A stretch of 64,000 bases of DNA from the NCBI GenBank assembly GCA_948474755.1, contig CAOLHI010002126.1:186001-250000 (forward strand), given 5' to 3'. The notes under the pieces are model-generated. The model did not search any database. It was not told the DNA's origin and saw only the letters and a program-made list of their open reading frames with translations. Each line of letters starts with the position of its first letter. The first letter of the stretch is position 1. The translations under genes were made by a program, and so were the position numbers. The stretch comes from Ctenosaura bakeri. Lineage: Eukaryota; Chordata; Lepidosauria; Squamata; Iguanidae. Positions 35,378 to 46,559 of this stretch are shown piece by piece.

Positions 35378-35585
35378 CATGTGGTACAGAGGCCAAAGTG
35401 TTGGACTAGGAGTTCTAGGTCTACATACCTAGTGAGCCATGACACTCATTGAATGACTTTGGGCCAATCATTCTTTCTCAGACAGACGTACCTGATAAAT
35501 TTGTGTTTAAACTAAGAAGGAAGAGGTACACTGCTTTGAACTCTCTGAAGGAAAAGAAAGATGTAAATGTCATAAACAAATAAAT
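35378..35585 (+). mobile_element. tRNA-like SINE with LINE-like tail
   Basis: The head 'gtacagaggccaaagtgttg' is followed by 'gactaggagttctaggtct', 'gaatgactttgggccaatca', and a tail 'gctttgaactctctgaagga', 'agatgtaaatgtcataaac', ending in 'aaataaattaaaaaa'. It shares head features with Sauria SINEs but ends in a different, LINE-like tail. Confidence 0.6.
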
Positions 35586-36079
35586 TAAAAAATACAATGA
35601 AGATGTCATTGGATCATCTGCTTAGGAAGAAGGAGGTTCTTTATCTTACTTTAGAGCAGATGTTTCCTCTTAGACCAAACTCATGGCATCATTGGATTAG
35701 ATCTATACTTAGTCATCCCTAGAGAAGACTCCCTAGAGAAGTTAAGCAGGACTCATTTAAGTCACATTGATTTCAATTGGTCTCATACAAGCATGGTTAA
35801 AGTCTGGATCCATTGTTGCTGGCTACCTATGGCTAGGTGGATATTTGACAATGTATGAGGTATATAGCATACAAGTTTACTTAGTAGGCCTTAGTAAGCA
35901 AACATCCATAATCATTTAGTTATTTAAGATATCACTTTTCTTCCCAAACTGGAACTTAAAACAGCTTGCAGCATGATTTTTTTTTTTTAAAAAAGAAGAA
36001 GTACTGATAAAAACACAATAATCCATAGATGGCCAATCAGTTTACACATGTGTAAGGCCTAAATATTCCAAAAGCACCA

Positions 36080-36285
36080 GACCCCACCTGATCATGGTAG
36101 CTAAACAGGGTCAGTCCTTGGTAGTACATGGATGTGAGGCCACCAATGACTATCAGGTGATGTAGGCTATATTACAGAACAAGGAACTGGCAAGACTACC
36201 TCTGAGTATTCCCTGCCTAAGAAAACCCTATGAAATTCATAGGGTCACCATATGTCTGCAGGCAGCTTGAACACACAGATGTGTT
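36080..36285 (+). mobile_element. 5S rRNA-derived SINE (5S-Sauria type)
   Basis: The 5S-like head reads 'cacctgatcatggtagctaa', 'acagggtcagtccttggtag', 'tacatggatgtgaggccacc'. It continues with 'ggcaagactacctctgagta', 'ttccctgcctaagaaaaccc' and 'tagggtcaccatatgtctgc'. This is the clearest of the 5S-like heads in the window. Confidence 0.75.
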
Positions 36286-37227
36286 TGGGGGAGGGTAATT
36301 GTACTACACAGTACTGATACCATGCTCCAGGAGCTCTTCAGGATGCCCAGGAAGTCCCAGGGAAGGCTTTGTTGTGATGTGTCCAGCTATAGGAAGATAG
36401 CTAGATCTTCTCTGCCGCTCCCATGCTCTCCAATGACTAGTAAATTGGACTTTTGGAAGGTGAGTGGAAACAGTTAAAAAGCGGGTTGGGGGCTTGAGAG
36501 GGGAGATGTTTTGTAGTTCCACCTATGCTCTACATTACCATACGTCCATAGACCATCCCTCCATTCCAACCGTCACTGCTGCCTCTTAGGGGGAGAACAA
36601 AACCCAGGCACAACCCAACTGTGTCTTGGCCCCAGCAACTGGCAAGAGGTCAGCTGCCATTCCAGCTGCCACTTCTGTGGCCTCTGAGGGAGAGAAGAGC
36701 AGCTAGCATCTGCTGGACTTAATCCCCTCCTCAATGTCATCCCCTTTTCTTTGTGTGTCCTGTCTTATTCCGATTTCTAAGCTGCTCTGGAAGCCTTTTT
36801 GGCTGAAGAGTGAGGTAGTAATACTCTAAATACATGGATGAATTTGTCTCTCAATCCAAGTTCTCAGCCATAATTATTAAAATAGGACTAATTAAAATAG
36901 CATATTATAACATTAAACACACAACTGAATTAAAAACAATTTCGAAGCACATACAATAAAAAGATGATAATCAAAAATAAGGAAATAGCCACCTGTTGTA
37001 TGCCCTGTCTTTCCCAGGCAGTCAGTTAAAAGCTCTCTAAACAAACAAGTCTTTGCCTGCTACCAGAAAAACAACAGGGAGGGATACAGCCTAGCCTCCC
37101 TTGGAAGGAAATTTAATAATGTGGTGCTGGAGGGAGTCAAGAATTCTAAGAAGAAAGAAGAGTCTATTGACATGCAAGATAGTACCATTTGTTTACATGG
37201 AGCATCACTGGATATCTGCTTAAGATG

Positions 37228-37273
37228 GACCTGTTTATTTGTGAGTCATAGACCTGTTTATTTGTGAGTCATA
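37228..37273 (+). repeat. 23-bp tandem duplication
   Basis: Two identical adjacent units, each starting 'gacctgtttatttgtgag', at 37228-37250 and 37251-37273. Confidence 0.95.
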
Positions 37274-37424
37274 GAGTAGCTTGTGATTTAACCACAACAA
37301 CACAGCTAAAATAGTAGAAAATCAAAACAGGTGGGTAAAATGGACAAATAAAAATCCTGGGCTGATACAAATTGTTTGCATGGATCTGAGAACAAAGATG
37401 GAGCCATCCAGGAAAATTTCTCAG

Positions 37425-37485
37425 GGAAATGAGTTCCAAAGTCAGGGTGCAGCAAGAGAAAGGCCCTGTCTCTGATCACCACTTA
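37425..37485 (+). repeat. Dispersed repeat Y, copy 2 (fragment)
   Basis: It contains 'gagttccaaagtcagggtgc' and 'agagaaaggccctgtctctg', similar to 43880-43945 and 14930-15010. It is probably a LINE-derived 3' region of unknown family. Confidence 0.4.
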
Positions 37486-38079
37486 TCTTACTTCAGATAG
37501 CTGGGGGAGGCTGATCTTAATGACCCAGGCAAGTTCAGGGAAAGCAGACTGTCTTTTAGAAATCCTGATCCCAAGTGTCAAAAACATCAGTCTGAATTGT
37601 TCCCAGAAACAGAAAGGTTTAAAAATTGCCACAGTTTGCTCCGTACAGCCAGTATCATTTAATAGCCCTGAGGATGTATTTTGCACAGTCTTCAAAGGTG
37701 GTGTGGCAACTTTAGGATGCTGTTGGACAATTCCCCAGCTCCCATTCACTTCAGTGAAATTTAGGCAAAAGGACATCCTAGTGTTGTGGGTTATTGGAGT
37801 ACTTTGATTTTTTTTTTAATGTTTTTGGCAAGCAAATATCTGTTTGCTTGCCAGTGAAGTTTCTGAAAAACATCTTTGCAATTTACACTGCTAAAGAATT
37901 ATACCACCTTAGAGCTTGGTTTTAACTTATTACTCATTTTAGAAATGTAGTAAGGTACAAGATTGTATACACTTACTCAGGAATAAGCCTACAGAATTTC
38001 ACGAGGCTTACTTCTGTGTAGGCATGCTTATGATGCCTTGGTGGCAGCTGGGGAGTTACATGTCATGGGGGCACTGAAT

Positions 38080-38250
38080 CTGCTCCAGGATTTAGTTTGA
38101 ACTTTAAAGGAATATCCAAGATGTTGAACCTTCCTCACTCCCCCAAAAATAAGTTCAGCACCTTGCATAGTTCCTCCAAGTTCCGACTAGAACCAGGAGC
38201 AGATACACAATCCCATTGACATGGGAGCCATCAGCTGCCTGTGCTAGGAC
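38080..38250 (+). repeat. Dispersed repeat X, copy 3
   Basis: The most continuous copy: 'tttagtttgaactttaaagg', 'atatccaagatgttgaacct', 'gttcagcaccttgcatagtt', 'catgggagccatcagctgcc'. It gives the uninterrupted reference for copy 1. Confidence 0.6.
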
Positions 38251-38499
38251 TGAACAGTTGCCTTTTAATGAAACAAAATTAAATTAAGGCTATGCTCTTA
38301 TAGACACGTACCTGGAGTAACTGACCAGATATTTACAACAGAAATGTCTAGAATTGCATTACAAGTGAAGCCTGTTAATTCAGATGTGTTCCTAAAATTT
38401 ATATATCACTGCCATTAGTCTCAAAGTTGTTGTTTTTTTAATCACTTCTACTATTTTTCCCCCTCAAAGTATGTCTTGCATTTAACAAACCTGAACCTT

Positions 38500-39010
38500 T
38501 GGTAATGTTTAAGAGTATAGGCACCAAGAAAGGGATGCTATATTCACTGTGGCATAGTACAGCTATTAATGATACTCAGAGGATTGCAAATTATCATTTC
38601 GGATATGTCCAGAGCAGCAAACTGGTAAACAAGCCTGCAGTTAGTGCTATGGATGATTTGAATCAACAAGGGTGAAAAGATTTGGTTACTCTGTGTATTA
38701 GCGCTAATAGGAATAGATTATAGAGGAATATTTGTGATGTGACCTTCTGTGCACTAATTGAAATAGTATTCAGAGTCAGCAGCGGAGTAATCAAGTTAAA
38801 CACTGAATCATAAATCATCATGAAAAGTGCTGTCACAACTGAGCCATTAATGCCCTGTATTGCTGGGCAGCCTCACGAAAATATCTGCTATGCCGATCTT
38901 TAGGTTAATAGGAACAGAAATGGCATTTAAAGACTATTTGGATCAAATCTGCTCTGAGGTTGAAAGTGTTACTCTGTTAATTTACTGGTAATTTGAAGTG
39001 ATGTAGTTAG
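38500..39010. other. Possible conserved non-coding block
   Basis: About 500 bp without recognisable repeats or coding frames, with words such as 'tattagcgctaata', 'gtgcactaattgaaatag' and 'gaatcataaatcatcatgaa'. The texture resembles vertebrate conserved enhancers, but conservation cannot be shown here. Confidence 0.3.
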
Positions 39011-40140
39011 GGTTAGCAGCCACACAGCTGAGCCCCAGAGAGCTAAACAAAAGGCAGTGGGAGTTTCTTCCAATATTTATTTAACTGCTACAGGGTGCCA
39101 AAAGGGGCCCCACTGAAAAGCACATATGGTGCCTGCCTTTGTTTTCTTAGCCCATTGGAAAACAAGATAGTACTTTTAGAACACTTCAGGCCCCACATAG
39201 CCTGTGGCTCTCATCCAGATGAACAGACACAAAGCAGCTGGCCCACTCCATACAGAGTCCCCTTCTAAAAAACCTGAAAACCAACTGATCAGCCTGTGGA
39301 TAGGGAAGAAAGGTAGGGCTGTAACCAGCCTCACACATCCTTGAGTTACCTGATAAACAGGTGATTAATAGCATTGCAGAGGAGAACTACATATTCAGCA
39401 CCAATTGATGTGAAGGATTCCATATCCTTCAAAAGATATCCACAACTGAACTTGTTTCTGTGTGTTGGGATAGGCTTAAATGCAATGTATTGATATGCCT
39501 GACCTCTTGTGCAATGGGAGTGTCTGCTCCCTAGCCCTCAATAGCACCCAACACCTGTTCTGAAGGTTTCCCATGCCACCTGAGCTGGTTTAGGGGGGAT
39601 GCATATAGGTTACTGGGGTTAGGGTTGTCTCTTCCCAGTTTGGTGGAAGGAAGCAGTTCCTTCTGTGGAAGAACTTTACTGGATTCTGGCCATAGTCCAT
39701 ACCTAGACTGGAATGTTTTCATTCCTAAATATAACCGGGGTGGCCAAGGTGTCTGCATTTGTTGCATCTTGTCCAATTTTGGCTAAAATATTGCTGCCTC
39801 AGGCAGGCAATTCTGCCTATAGAAGCAAACTGCACAGGCACTTGAATTTTTTATACTGACAAAGAGATAGTGACTTCCACCGCATCTAAGAGAAGTGAAC
39901 TACCTTAGGGTTCACTAGCTGTGTAACACAGGCAGACCTAACCTCCAAGAGAGGGAAATGGCTGAAGGGCTGCTCTTGCCATCTGCTACCTGAGGCAGTT
40001 TTCTCCCTATGCTGAGTGGTAGGATTGGCCCTCCACATGATTTAGCAACATGGAGTTCACATTTTATTCTGAAAAGTGGGAAAAGTCTGAATCAGAGAAT
40101 TTATCAACATGAGTTTGCACCACTATAATTCAGAAAACTA
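39010..40140. other. Unassigned non-coding DNA
   Basis: I see no gene or clear repeat. Confidence 0.4.
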
Positions 40141-40143
40141 GTA

Positions 40144-40414
40144 CAGTAGAGTCCTGGTTATCCGACCCAAACGGGCGGCCGCAGCATTGGATAACCGAAA
40201 GGATCGGATTACCCGGATGCCCGTGGTGGCCGCCATTTTGGGGGCGTGTCGGGGGGACGTGTCGGGGGTGTTGGGGCAGGCCTGGGGGCGTGTCTGGGTG
40301 TGTCTGGGCATGTCTGGGGCACGGAAATGCCCATAGCCACGCCCCCAGGCCGTCGCAACGTCGGTTAATCCGGATGGTCGGATAACCGAGCATCAGATAA
40401 ACGGGACTCTACTG
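40144..40414. mobile_element. Pogo/Tigger-like MITE
   Basis: The ends are inverted: CAGTAGAGTCCTGGTTATCC on the left and 'ataaacgggactctactg' on the right. TA lies on both sides (40142-40143 and 40415-40416), as for Tc1/mariner/pogo elements. The inner part is G-rich with repeated 'gggggcgtgtc'-like words (about 40230-40320). It has no transposase. The minus-strand open frame at 40130-40393 is an effect of this composition. Confidence 0.85.
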
Positions 40415-40416
40415 TA

Positions 40417-41400
40417 ACACTAAAATTTTATATGTATAATTGGCTTTTTAAAGAGAGAAGAAGGAAGAAAATGGAAATCAATTCAACGGAAGTGTCATGG
40501 TTGGTAATGTAAGTCAGATATGATCCAAATAACAAACATACACGATACGAAAACAGAAATGATATAGTTTGTTATAAAAAAACATAGTTATTTCCCTCTG
40601 TGTTGGGTAAATATGTGTTGGTTTGAATACATTGCTTACCCACTCCCCTTGCTGAAGTGTAATAGTACACCATTTGTGACAAACAAATTTAATTGATATT
40701 CAAAGCAATAACAGAATATGTGGAAGAATAATTTAAGTACTGTAGTGGCAAAGATAGAGAGAGAAAAAATTTGCAATGAATGGGCCAAATTCCAGCAGGT
40801 AATTGGAATGACAAAAACAAATGAAAAGGTTCATTGTTCTAAAAAATTCATCAGTATTATCAAACCATACGTAAACACTTGGATTTTAAACAATTCTTCA
40901 TAATTTGTCAATTCAAGAAATGAATTACTTGAAAGTGAATGCATTCATTTTTTTGCTAATTGCAAAATGACAAAGACATAGTCTTTCTGATATACACTGC
41001 ATCTGGAAAACAAATTACTGTAGCTGCTCCTGGCTATTCTTGCAAGTTTTATCGAAGGGGATAGTAGAAGACTGAAGGCCAGGAACTATCAGTCACAAAA
41101 TTGCTCTGACAATAAAAACCACATCAGCAGATTTTTTTTGCCCCTCCAAAATACCCCAAAATGATCTCTAGGGAATGTGGAGGGCATTTCCACCATGTTT
41201 GGACCTCCCTAGATTCCCCAAAGACTCAAAACAAAATTTTGCAAATGTTTTCCCCAAAAAATGTGTTTGCCTCAAAGAGCCCTCAAGAGCCCAGGGGCCC
41301 AAGTGTCCCCTACAGTGCATTTGAGGGCAAATGTGATGATTTTTTCAGAAGTAGGTACAGTGTAGGGAGGGGGGCAACATTCCACTAGTCTTCAGAGTTA
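40417..41400. other. Unassigned non-coding DNA
   Basis: Nothing is recognised. The part from about 41130 is locally C-rich with short open frames and no domain. Confidence 0.4.
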
Positions 41401-41900
41401 CTCACTCCTGCTTTAATATGGCACTGATCCTCCATTTTCTGGTTTTTCTATATTTGTTACTTTGCTTCCATCCTACTTTTTGCTTGGCTCCACCATTATC
41501 TAACTGAATGCCTCAGCAAGTGTCCACAGGTTCCTGCTTTTTCATCAGTGTTTACATTGTTCTGTTTATAGTTCCCAATGTTTTTTGATCACTCTTCACG
41601 ATATTTTTCTCCCCCTCTCTCCAGTGATTACCACTTCTTTTCAGCTTAAGCTAGATGACCTCCTCACACACACCCTACACCTGCATGCTTCTTTTGGCCT
41701 TAGTTCCTTGCTTCCTCAGTCTTTTCCTACATTTACCTTTCCTTCTACAGCTTCTTGTTTCTTCCTGTTAATGCAGCCTCCCCTTCCATCGGATTCCTAT
41801 TTCTCAGCTGACTGACCATGCTGAACTTTTCCTCCATCTTTCTTGCCTTTTGCGCTTTCTGCCCCTCAGCTTCCTTACTTCCCAGATTTCCTCATCTTCA
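41400..41900. repeat. Pyrimidine-rich tract
   Basis: The plus strand is again dominated by C and T ('ttctccccctctctccag', 'cttgcttcctcagtcttttc'). It is comparable to 13130-13560, and both include 'cctccttt/tctagc' style words. Whether they share ancestry needs an alignment. Confidence 0.5.
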
Positions 41901-43340
41901 CCTTAATCATGTATGAAGTTCGCACCCTAGCCACCTTCCCAGTGCTGCATATTTGTTCGCTAAGCAACTGCTCATATCAAAACATCAAGCCAGTTCAGCT
42001 AATCAGTACTGGTAAAATACAATATAGTACAGAAATTCATTATATCTAAAATCTAAATTCTTTTCTTGTTTACAAGTATAAATCATGGAACTATTTAGTC
42101 TCAAAACATTTGCTTTCATACTTGGATTGGAAATCTTATAAAATAAGGCTTTTAATACATGTAAGTGTTATGTGATAGGTAAATACTGGTAGTGGTCATA
42201 CACACATCTTCCAGTTCTCAACACATGGATGTTCAATGTCCAATACTTTATTTCAGTGTTTTCATATTTGACATCATTAGTGCGCAATGATTTCTATAAG
42301 TTAGGCTGATAATATTTGACATTATTTGGCAACTAAGATGTAGTGGTATTTATTATCAGATAGAATATGATAGATTGCATGCAATGGTATTTAACACTTA
42401 ACAGTATCTGATAGCTGATAGCTTATCAAATTTGGTATGTGGTGCCTGCCCAAATCCAAGTAACCAATAGGTGCCAGCAAATCTAAGCATGTTTTTGGCA
42501 TGGATGTCCAGTACAGTATTTAATTGTTTTTAATAACAATCAGTGTGCAGAATCAGTGAACCAGCCAGAAACTGAAGTGTTCTTGAGTAGGAGTGTAATT
42601 ATTTGCTTATTTTGTTCTTGGATGAAGCAATGAGCAATTTAAGCAATCTTCTTCCTGCTGAGAGAAAGTCTTTGAAAACTTTGCAGTTTTCAAAAACTAT
42701 TTGCAGCTTGGGACTTACTCTGCATAAAATTTGCACATGCTGTTTTGGCACAGAAATATCATTTTTGGAGCAGTTTTTTCCATGCAGTAGTGGAAGACAA
42801 CAGCTCATAGAAAAAAGTTACTTCAGTGCTCTTGACCTGAGATTCTTCCCCTCGTCTGGTGACCCAGGGAAGAGGGGGGCCAGGCCCTGAAATTCAAGAA
42901 CTCTATTCTTAAGGTATAATTGTTATAGGTTGCTTGTATTCTTAATTCCCCACAATCAAGTAACACTTGACATGGGACTGACAACTCTCACTTGAGGCCG
43001 CTCTTCAGACATTGCTTTAATTTTAGGGAATTGGGAGATAGTGTTTCTGTAAACTGAGCAATTAAAGTAATATGAAATGGTTCTTAGTGTGGCTTTCTGT
43101 TTGACAGCATTTGCCACAATCTCTGAATCAACCACAGTCTTCCAAAAATATAACAGAAATTTGTGCTGTAGAATGGTTGTCTGAAAAATTCTATAGATAA
43201 AATCACCTTTCTACTAGTTGCCAGCAAGGAAAGGAAATTATTACTATATAATAGTATCTCTTTTAAAAGCAGCCAATTTCAGAATTACTTTTTTTTCTAA
43301 ATACTCCAGTGCATATTCAATAACCCTGTGCAAACTCTCT
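41900..43340. other. Unassigned non-coding DNA
   Basis: I see no gene or clear repeat. The open frames at 42599-42890 lie on both strands over the same bases. Confidence 0.4.
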
Positions 43341-43342
43341 AA

Positions 43343-43544
43343 GGGCTTTTCCACTCTACACTGTTACAGTGCTATTATTCCACATTCAACGTCCTGTGGA
43401 ATTCTGGGGTTTGTAGTTTGCTGAGGCCAAAGAGCTCTCTGACTGAGAATTCTAAATGCCCCTCCCTAAACCGCAAACCCCAGGATTCCACAGGACATTG
43501 AAAGTGTAATAATAGCTCTATAACAATGTAGTGCGAAAAGGCCC
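43343..43544. mobile_element. Fold-back MITE, short GGCC-end family
   Basis: It runs from GGGCTTTTCCACTCTACACT to 'gtagtgcgaaaaggccc', with perfect TAA on both sides (43340-43342, 43545-43547). The arms contain 'ccacattcaacgtcctgtgg' and 'ccacaggacattgaaagtg', plus the central 'gagaattctaaatgcccctc' block. Confidence 0.9.
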
Positions 43545-43879
43545 TAAGAGCAGTTGTGGTAGCTTTTTCACATCGGTGGGGCTCTATATGAATTTTTCAA
43601 GCCACTTTGATGACACAAGTATTCTAATAGCAGGCATAGCTCTCATGTGGAATTCATATGAATGCATGTTAGCCTAAATAATTTATTTGCAGAAAACTGT
43701 TCCTTTCATTTATATTTGTAAATACCTTTCCCACTCAGGCCTTCAAAGTAGTTGACAAAATTAAACGCTCCAGACGAATAATATAAGAAGCAGAAAATCA
43801 TTGCAAATCTATTACAAACAAGGTAACTAATACAAAAACATAGCAGAAAAGATGCAATGTGAGAACCATGCAAACTTCT

Positions 43880-43945
43880 AAAAGCAGGGAGTTCCACAAA
43901 TGGGTGCTACCATTGAAAAGACTCTGTATTGATTCACTTGCAGAG
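43880..43945 (+). repeat. Dispersed repeat Y, copy 3 (fragment)
   Basis: It contains 'gggagttccacaaatgggtg' and 'accattgaaaagactctgta', parallel to the copies at 37425 and 14930. Confidence 0.4.
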
Positions 43946-44260
43946 CCTGTACATTCTAAGCACATTGCAGAGATGGCATTTTCATACAATGAAGTAGAAC
44001 TTTGTCCAAGGACCACAAAAGAAAGTCAGAAGTGGGAATGAGATAGAGAGAAATACTTGTGGCCAATTTCAGCATTGTCTATGAAAATGCCCCAAAACTT
44101 GAAAAAAGGCTGGGAAAGTGCTTTATACAGGTTTAGTAAATGGGAAGGAGGGAGAAAGAGAAAACTTGCTTTAGTTCAAATCTTTACTTGTTTGAACAAA
44201 TTAGTAAGAAGGAACTTCCAGACAAAGGGCCTTTTTAATACTATACAATTATAACACTAT

Positions 44261-44723
44261 GGCCATTTCCGCACTGGGAATTTAAAATGGTGCAGAGTGA
44301 CCTCCAATGGAGGTCTTCTGCACTGTAGAGTGGACTGGGGTGGACTACTTTCCGTAGATCCACACCTCAGTCCGGTTCTGCACGACCAGAACTGGTCATG
44401 CAGCATGGTTTTTAAAAACCTCTTTTTTGAGGTTTTTAAAAAGCACGGAGTGAGTGAAGCTGTGTAGCTCCGTCGCCCAGCTCTAAAGCAGATTTGCAGG
44501 CGCGCGCAAGTGCACGGCTGCAGATCTTCCTGGGGCGGGCTTTCGGCTGGTGAGCTTCTCCAGTTGGTGGAGAGCCTCCACCAACCGGAAGCCACCATTT
44601 GGGACGCCGGAGGACTGCGGAGCAGTGAACTCGCGCTGCTCCTCATGGCGACAGACTCGGCCGGCTGGAAAACAAAGCCGGTAAGCTCCGTTTTCGGGTG
44701 TTCCCCCCCATGCGGAAAGGGCC
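44261..44723 (+). mobile_element. Long non-autonomous element A, hairpin-chain type
   Basis: The ends are GGCCATTTCCGCAC and 'atgcggaaagggcc', with TAT on both sides (44258-44260, 44724-44726). The interior is a chain of hairpins, for example 44290-44323 (arms starting GTGCAGA and ending TCTGCAC) and 44409-44422/44429-44442 (TTTTTAAAAACCTC and its complement). An ATG at 44645 opens 12 codons that run in phase to CCG|GTAAG (GT at 44681), 43 bp before the right end. Elements B (53356) and C (56234) are homologous. The larger open frames on both strands (44257-44728) look accidental. Confidence 0.85.
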
Positions 44724-44820
44724 TATGATCCCACTTTAACTGCTCTGGTTACCTTCTAGGGAATCTTGGGGTTTATGGTTTAGTGAGGTATTAAAGGAGC
44801 TTTCCGACTGAGAATTCCAA

Positions 44821-45555
44821 AACCATTTCCGCACAAGAGAGGAGCAGTGGTTCACTGCGTGTCAAGAGTGGTGTTTTTATACTCCAATTTGGAAACTGAA
44901 TTCATAAATTCGGAAACTGTGCTGTCTGCTCCCTGCCCCCATTCACATCGTACTACTGTGGAGAACAGTGATTGCTGCATCCGTAACAGCAAGTCCCTGG
45001 CCACTCCCATTCCCTTCCCTCACCCTGCCCCACCATCGCTGATTGGTCTGTTTTTTAAAAAACACGCACACATTTTTAACACATTTCTGTGTTGCTACAT
45101 TTGTGTGTAGGAATGTATGTTCATTGATACATGGAAAAAAATAAGTTGTAACAGTCCATTACCAGATCCACTCTCTTCCCACTGTCCATTCAACACAGAA
45201 AGACAATAATGAGGGCAGCCTGTCCTTTGATGGGCGGAGAGAGATAGGGATGGAAATGATGGAAGGGACAGCCTGGAAATGCCTATAGCTGGCCACTTCT
45301 GCAATGTGAATCGAAGCTTCACTTTGGCATGTAGGTGAAAACTGAAGCAGAACCAGTTTGGCAGATGTACATCAAAGTTTTTCTGGTTTTCACATACAGC
45401 TGTTTCGCATCGCAGTGAACTACAGTGAACCATTCTAGGAGCTGAAAACATGCAGAACCACAAGGAAAACGATGAAGCTAAAATGGTTCAACATGCAGAC
45501 GGGAGGGTAAGAATTCGACTTTGCTACGATATATTAACCTCTTGTGGAAATGGCC
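44821..45555 (+). mobile_element. Long non-autonomous element D, GGCC-end group
   Basis: The left end reads AACCATTTCCGCACAAGAG (first two bases apparently mutated from GG). The right end reads 'cctcttgtggaaatggcc'. The interior is not obviously related to A, B or C. An ATG at 45450 opens 19 codons in phase to AGG|GTAAG (GT at 45507), 48 bp before the right end. The target duplication is imperfect (CAA against TTA or TAA). Confidence 0.7.
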
Positions 45556-45621
45556 TTAATGTTTCTCCCTAAACTACATATCAGAGGGTTTCATAGGATG
45601 GAAGTAGGAGCCCTTTTACAG

Positions 45622-45760
45622 TACACAAATATAATGTTAAATTCCACTTTAACTGCCATGGCAATATCCTATGGAATGCTGGGCTCTGTAGTTTGGTGAG
45701 GAAGTAGAGATCATTGGTATTAGGATGTTATGTGGGATTCCAGATACTGTCACCTTCCAT
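45622..45760. mobile_element. Fold-back MITE, family 2, left arm
   Basis: The block starts 'agcccttttacagtacacaa' and contains 'ccactttaactgccatggca' and 'ctatggaatgctgggctctg'. No right arm is seen. Confidence 0.55.
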
Positions 45761-45764
45761 TTAT

Positions 45765-46555
45765 AATACACACCAAAATGTTTTCCACCAGCTTTTTTTT
45801 TTTCTCATCACACAAAATCTGTTAAGGAGGGGAAAACAGATCATTAGCTACATGATATCTTTTAACTGGGAGCCCTAAGAGATATATGGCTGCTAAAAAT
45901 ACCTATGTAAATATCCAGGTCTAAAATTAAAACTAAAGTTGCATAGTTAAAATATGCATTTCCTCATACAAACAAGCCAATATTGATATATTGCTTACCT
46001 TTTAAAAATCCAAACAGCTCTATCTATAACCCAAGGAAAGCAAAATCTCTGGATTTAAGCAAATTCAGTCGGTCTCTTGGCTTAAAGCCAAGTGTTCCAC
46101 TTTAAATGTTACTGTGGATTAAGCTGTAAGTCACAATTCTTCTAAAATGTTGATCCAAATAAAGTGCATGTATCTTTGCTTTCTGAAAGAGAGGAATGTG
46201 AATCCCTTTTAATAAAAAGAGATAGCTGTGTATTGAAGTTATCTCTAAATAAACTTTTATATAGATATAATTAATGTAATTGCACATTATAATTAAATAC
46301 TGCTTTCTAAATTAAATGCTGCCTTTTCAATATATATAAGTGTTTATTTTTCATAACATATCAATTAACTGATTAACAGTATAGTACAGGAAAAGTTAAA
46401 CTTTGAATTCCTGTTGGTTTTGACTGGGAAGACTGAAGTCTGTGCTTAACCCTCTTGTTGAAGTGTCATACACAACTGCTCTCCCCTTATCTTTCAGCCC
46501 TTAATTCTTTTTTACCAGCCTGCTCAAGATCTGTGTTCTAGGAACTCTAGGCTTC
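45765..46555. other. Unassigned non-coding DNA
   Basis: AT-rich, with nothing recognised. A small hairpin 'cttggcttaaagccaag' lies at about 46077-46093. Confidence 0.4.
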
Positions 46556-46559
46556 TTGC

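Larger units (their letters stand above)
44226..45625. mobile_element. Fold-back MITE, family 2, carrying two nested insertions
   Basis: The host MITE is in three parts. The left end is 'gggcctttttaatactatac' (44226-44260). The middle holds 'gatcccactttaactgctct' and 'ttccgactgagaattcc' (44727-44820). The right part holds 'ctccctaaactacatatcag' and 'catagg' (45556-45625). Element A (44261-44723) and element D (44821-45555) fill the gaps. Joined in the order seen, the parts follow the plan of related MITEs. A further left arm of the same family starts at 45622. Confidence 0.7.

Noticed and set aside
44257..44728. 129- and 72-codon frames that might be a gene
   Set aside because: They sit wholly inside element A. 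Homologous copies B and C do not keep the same reading frame.
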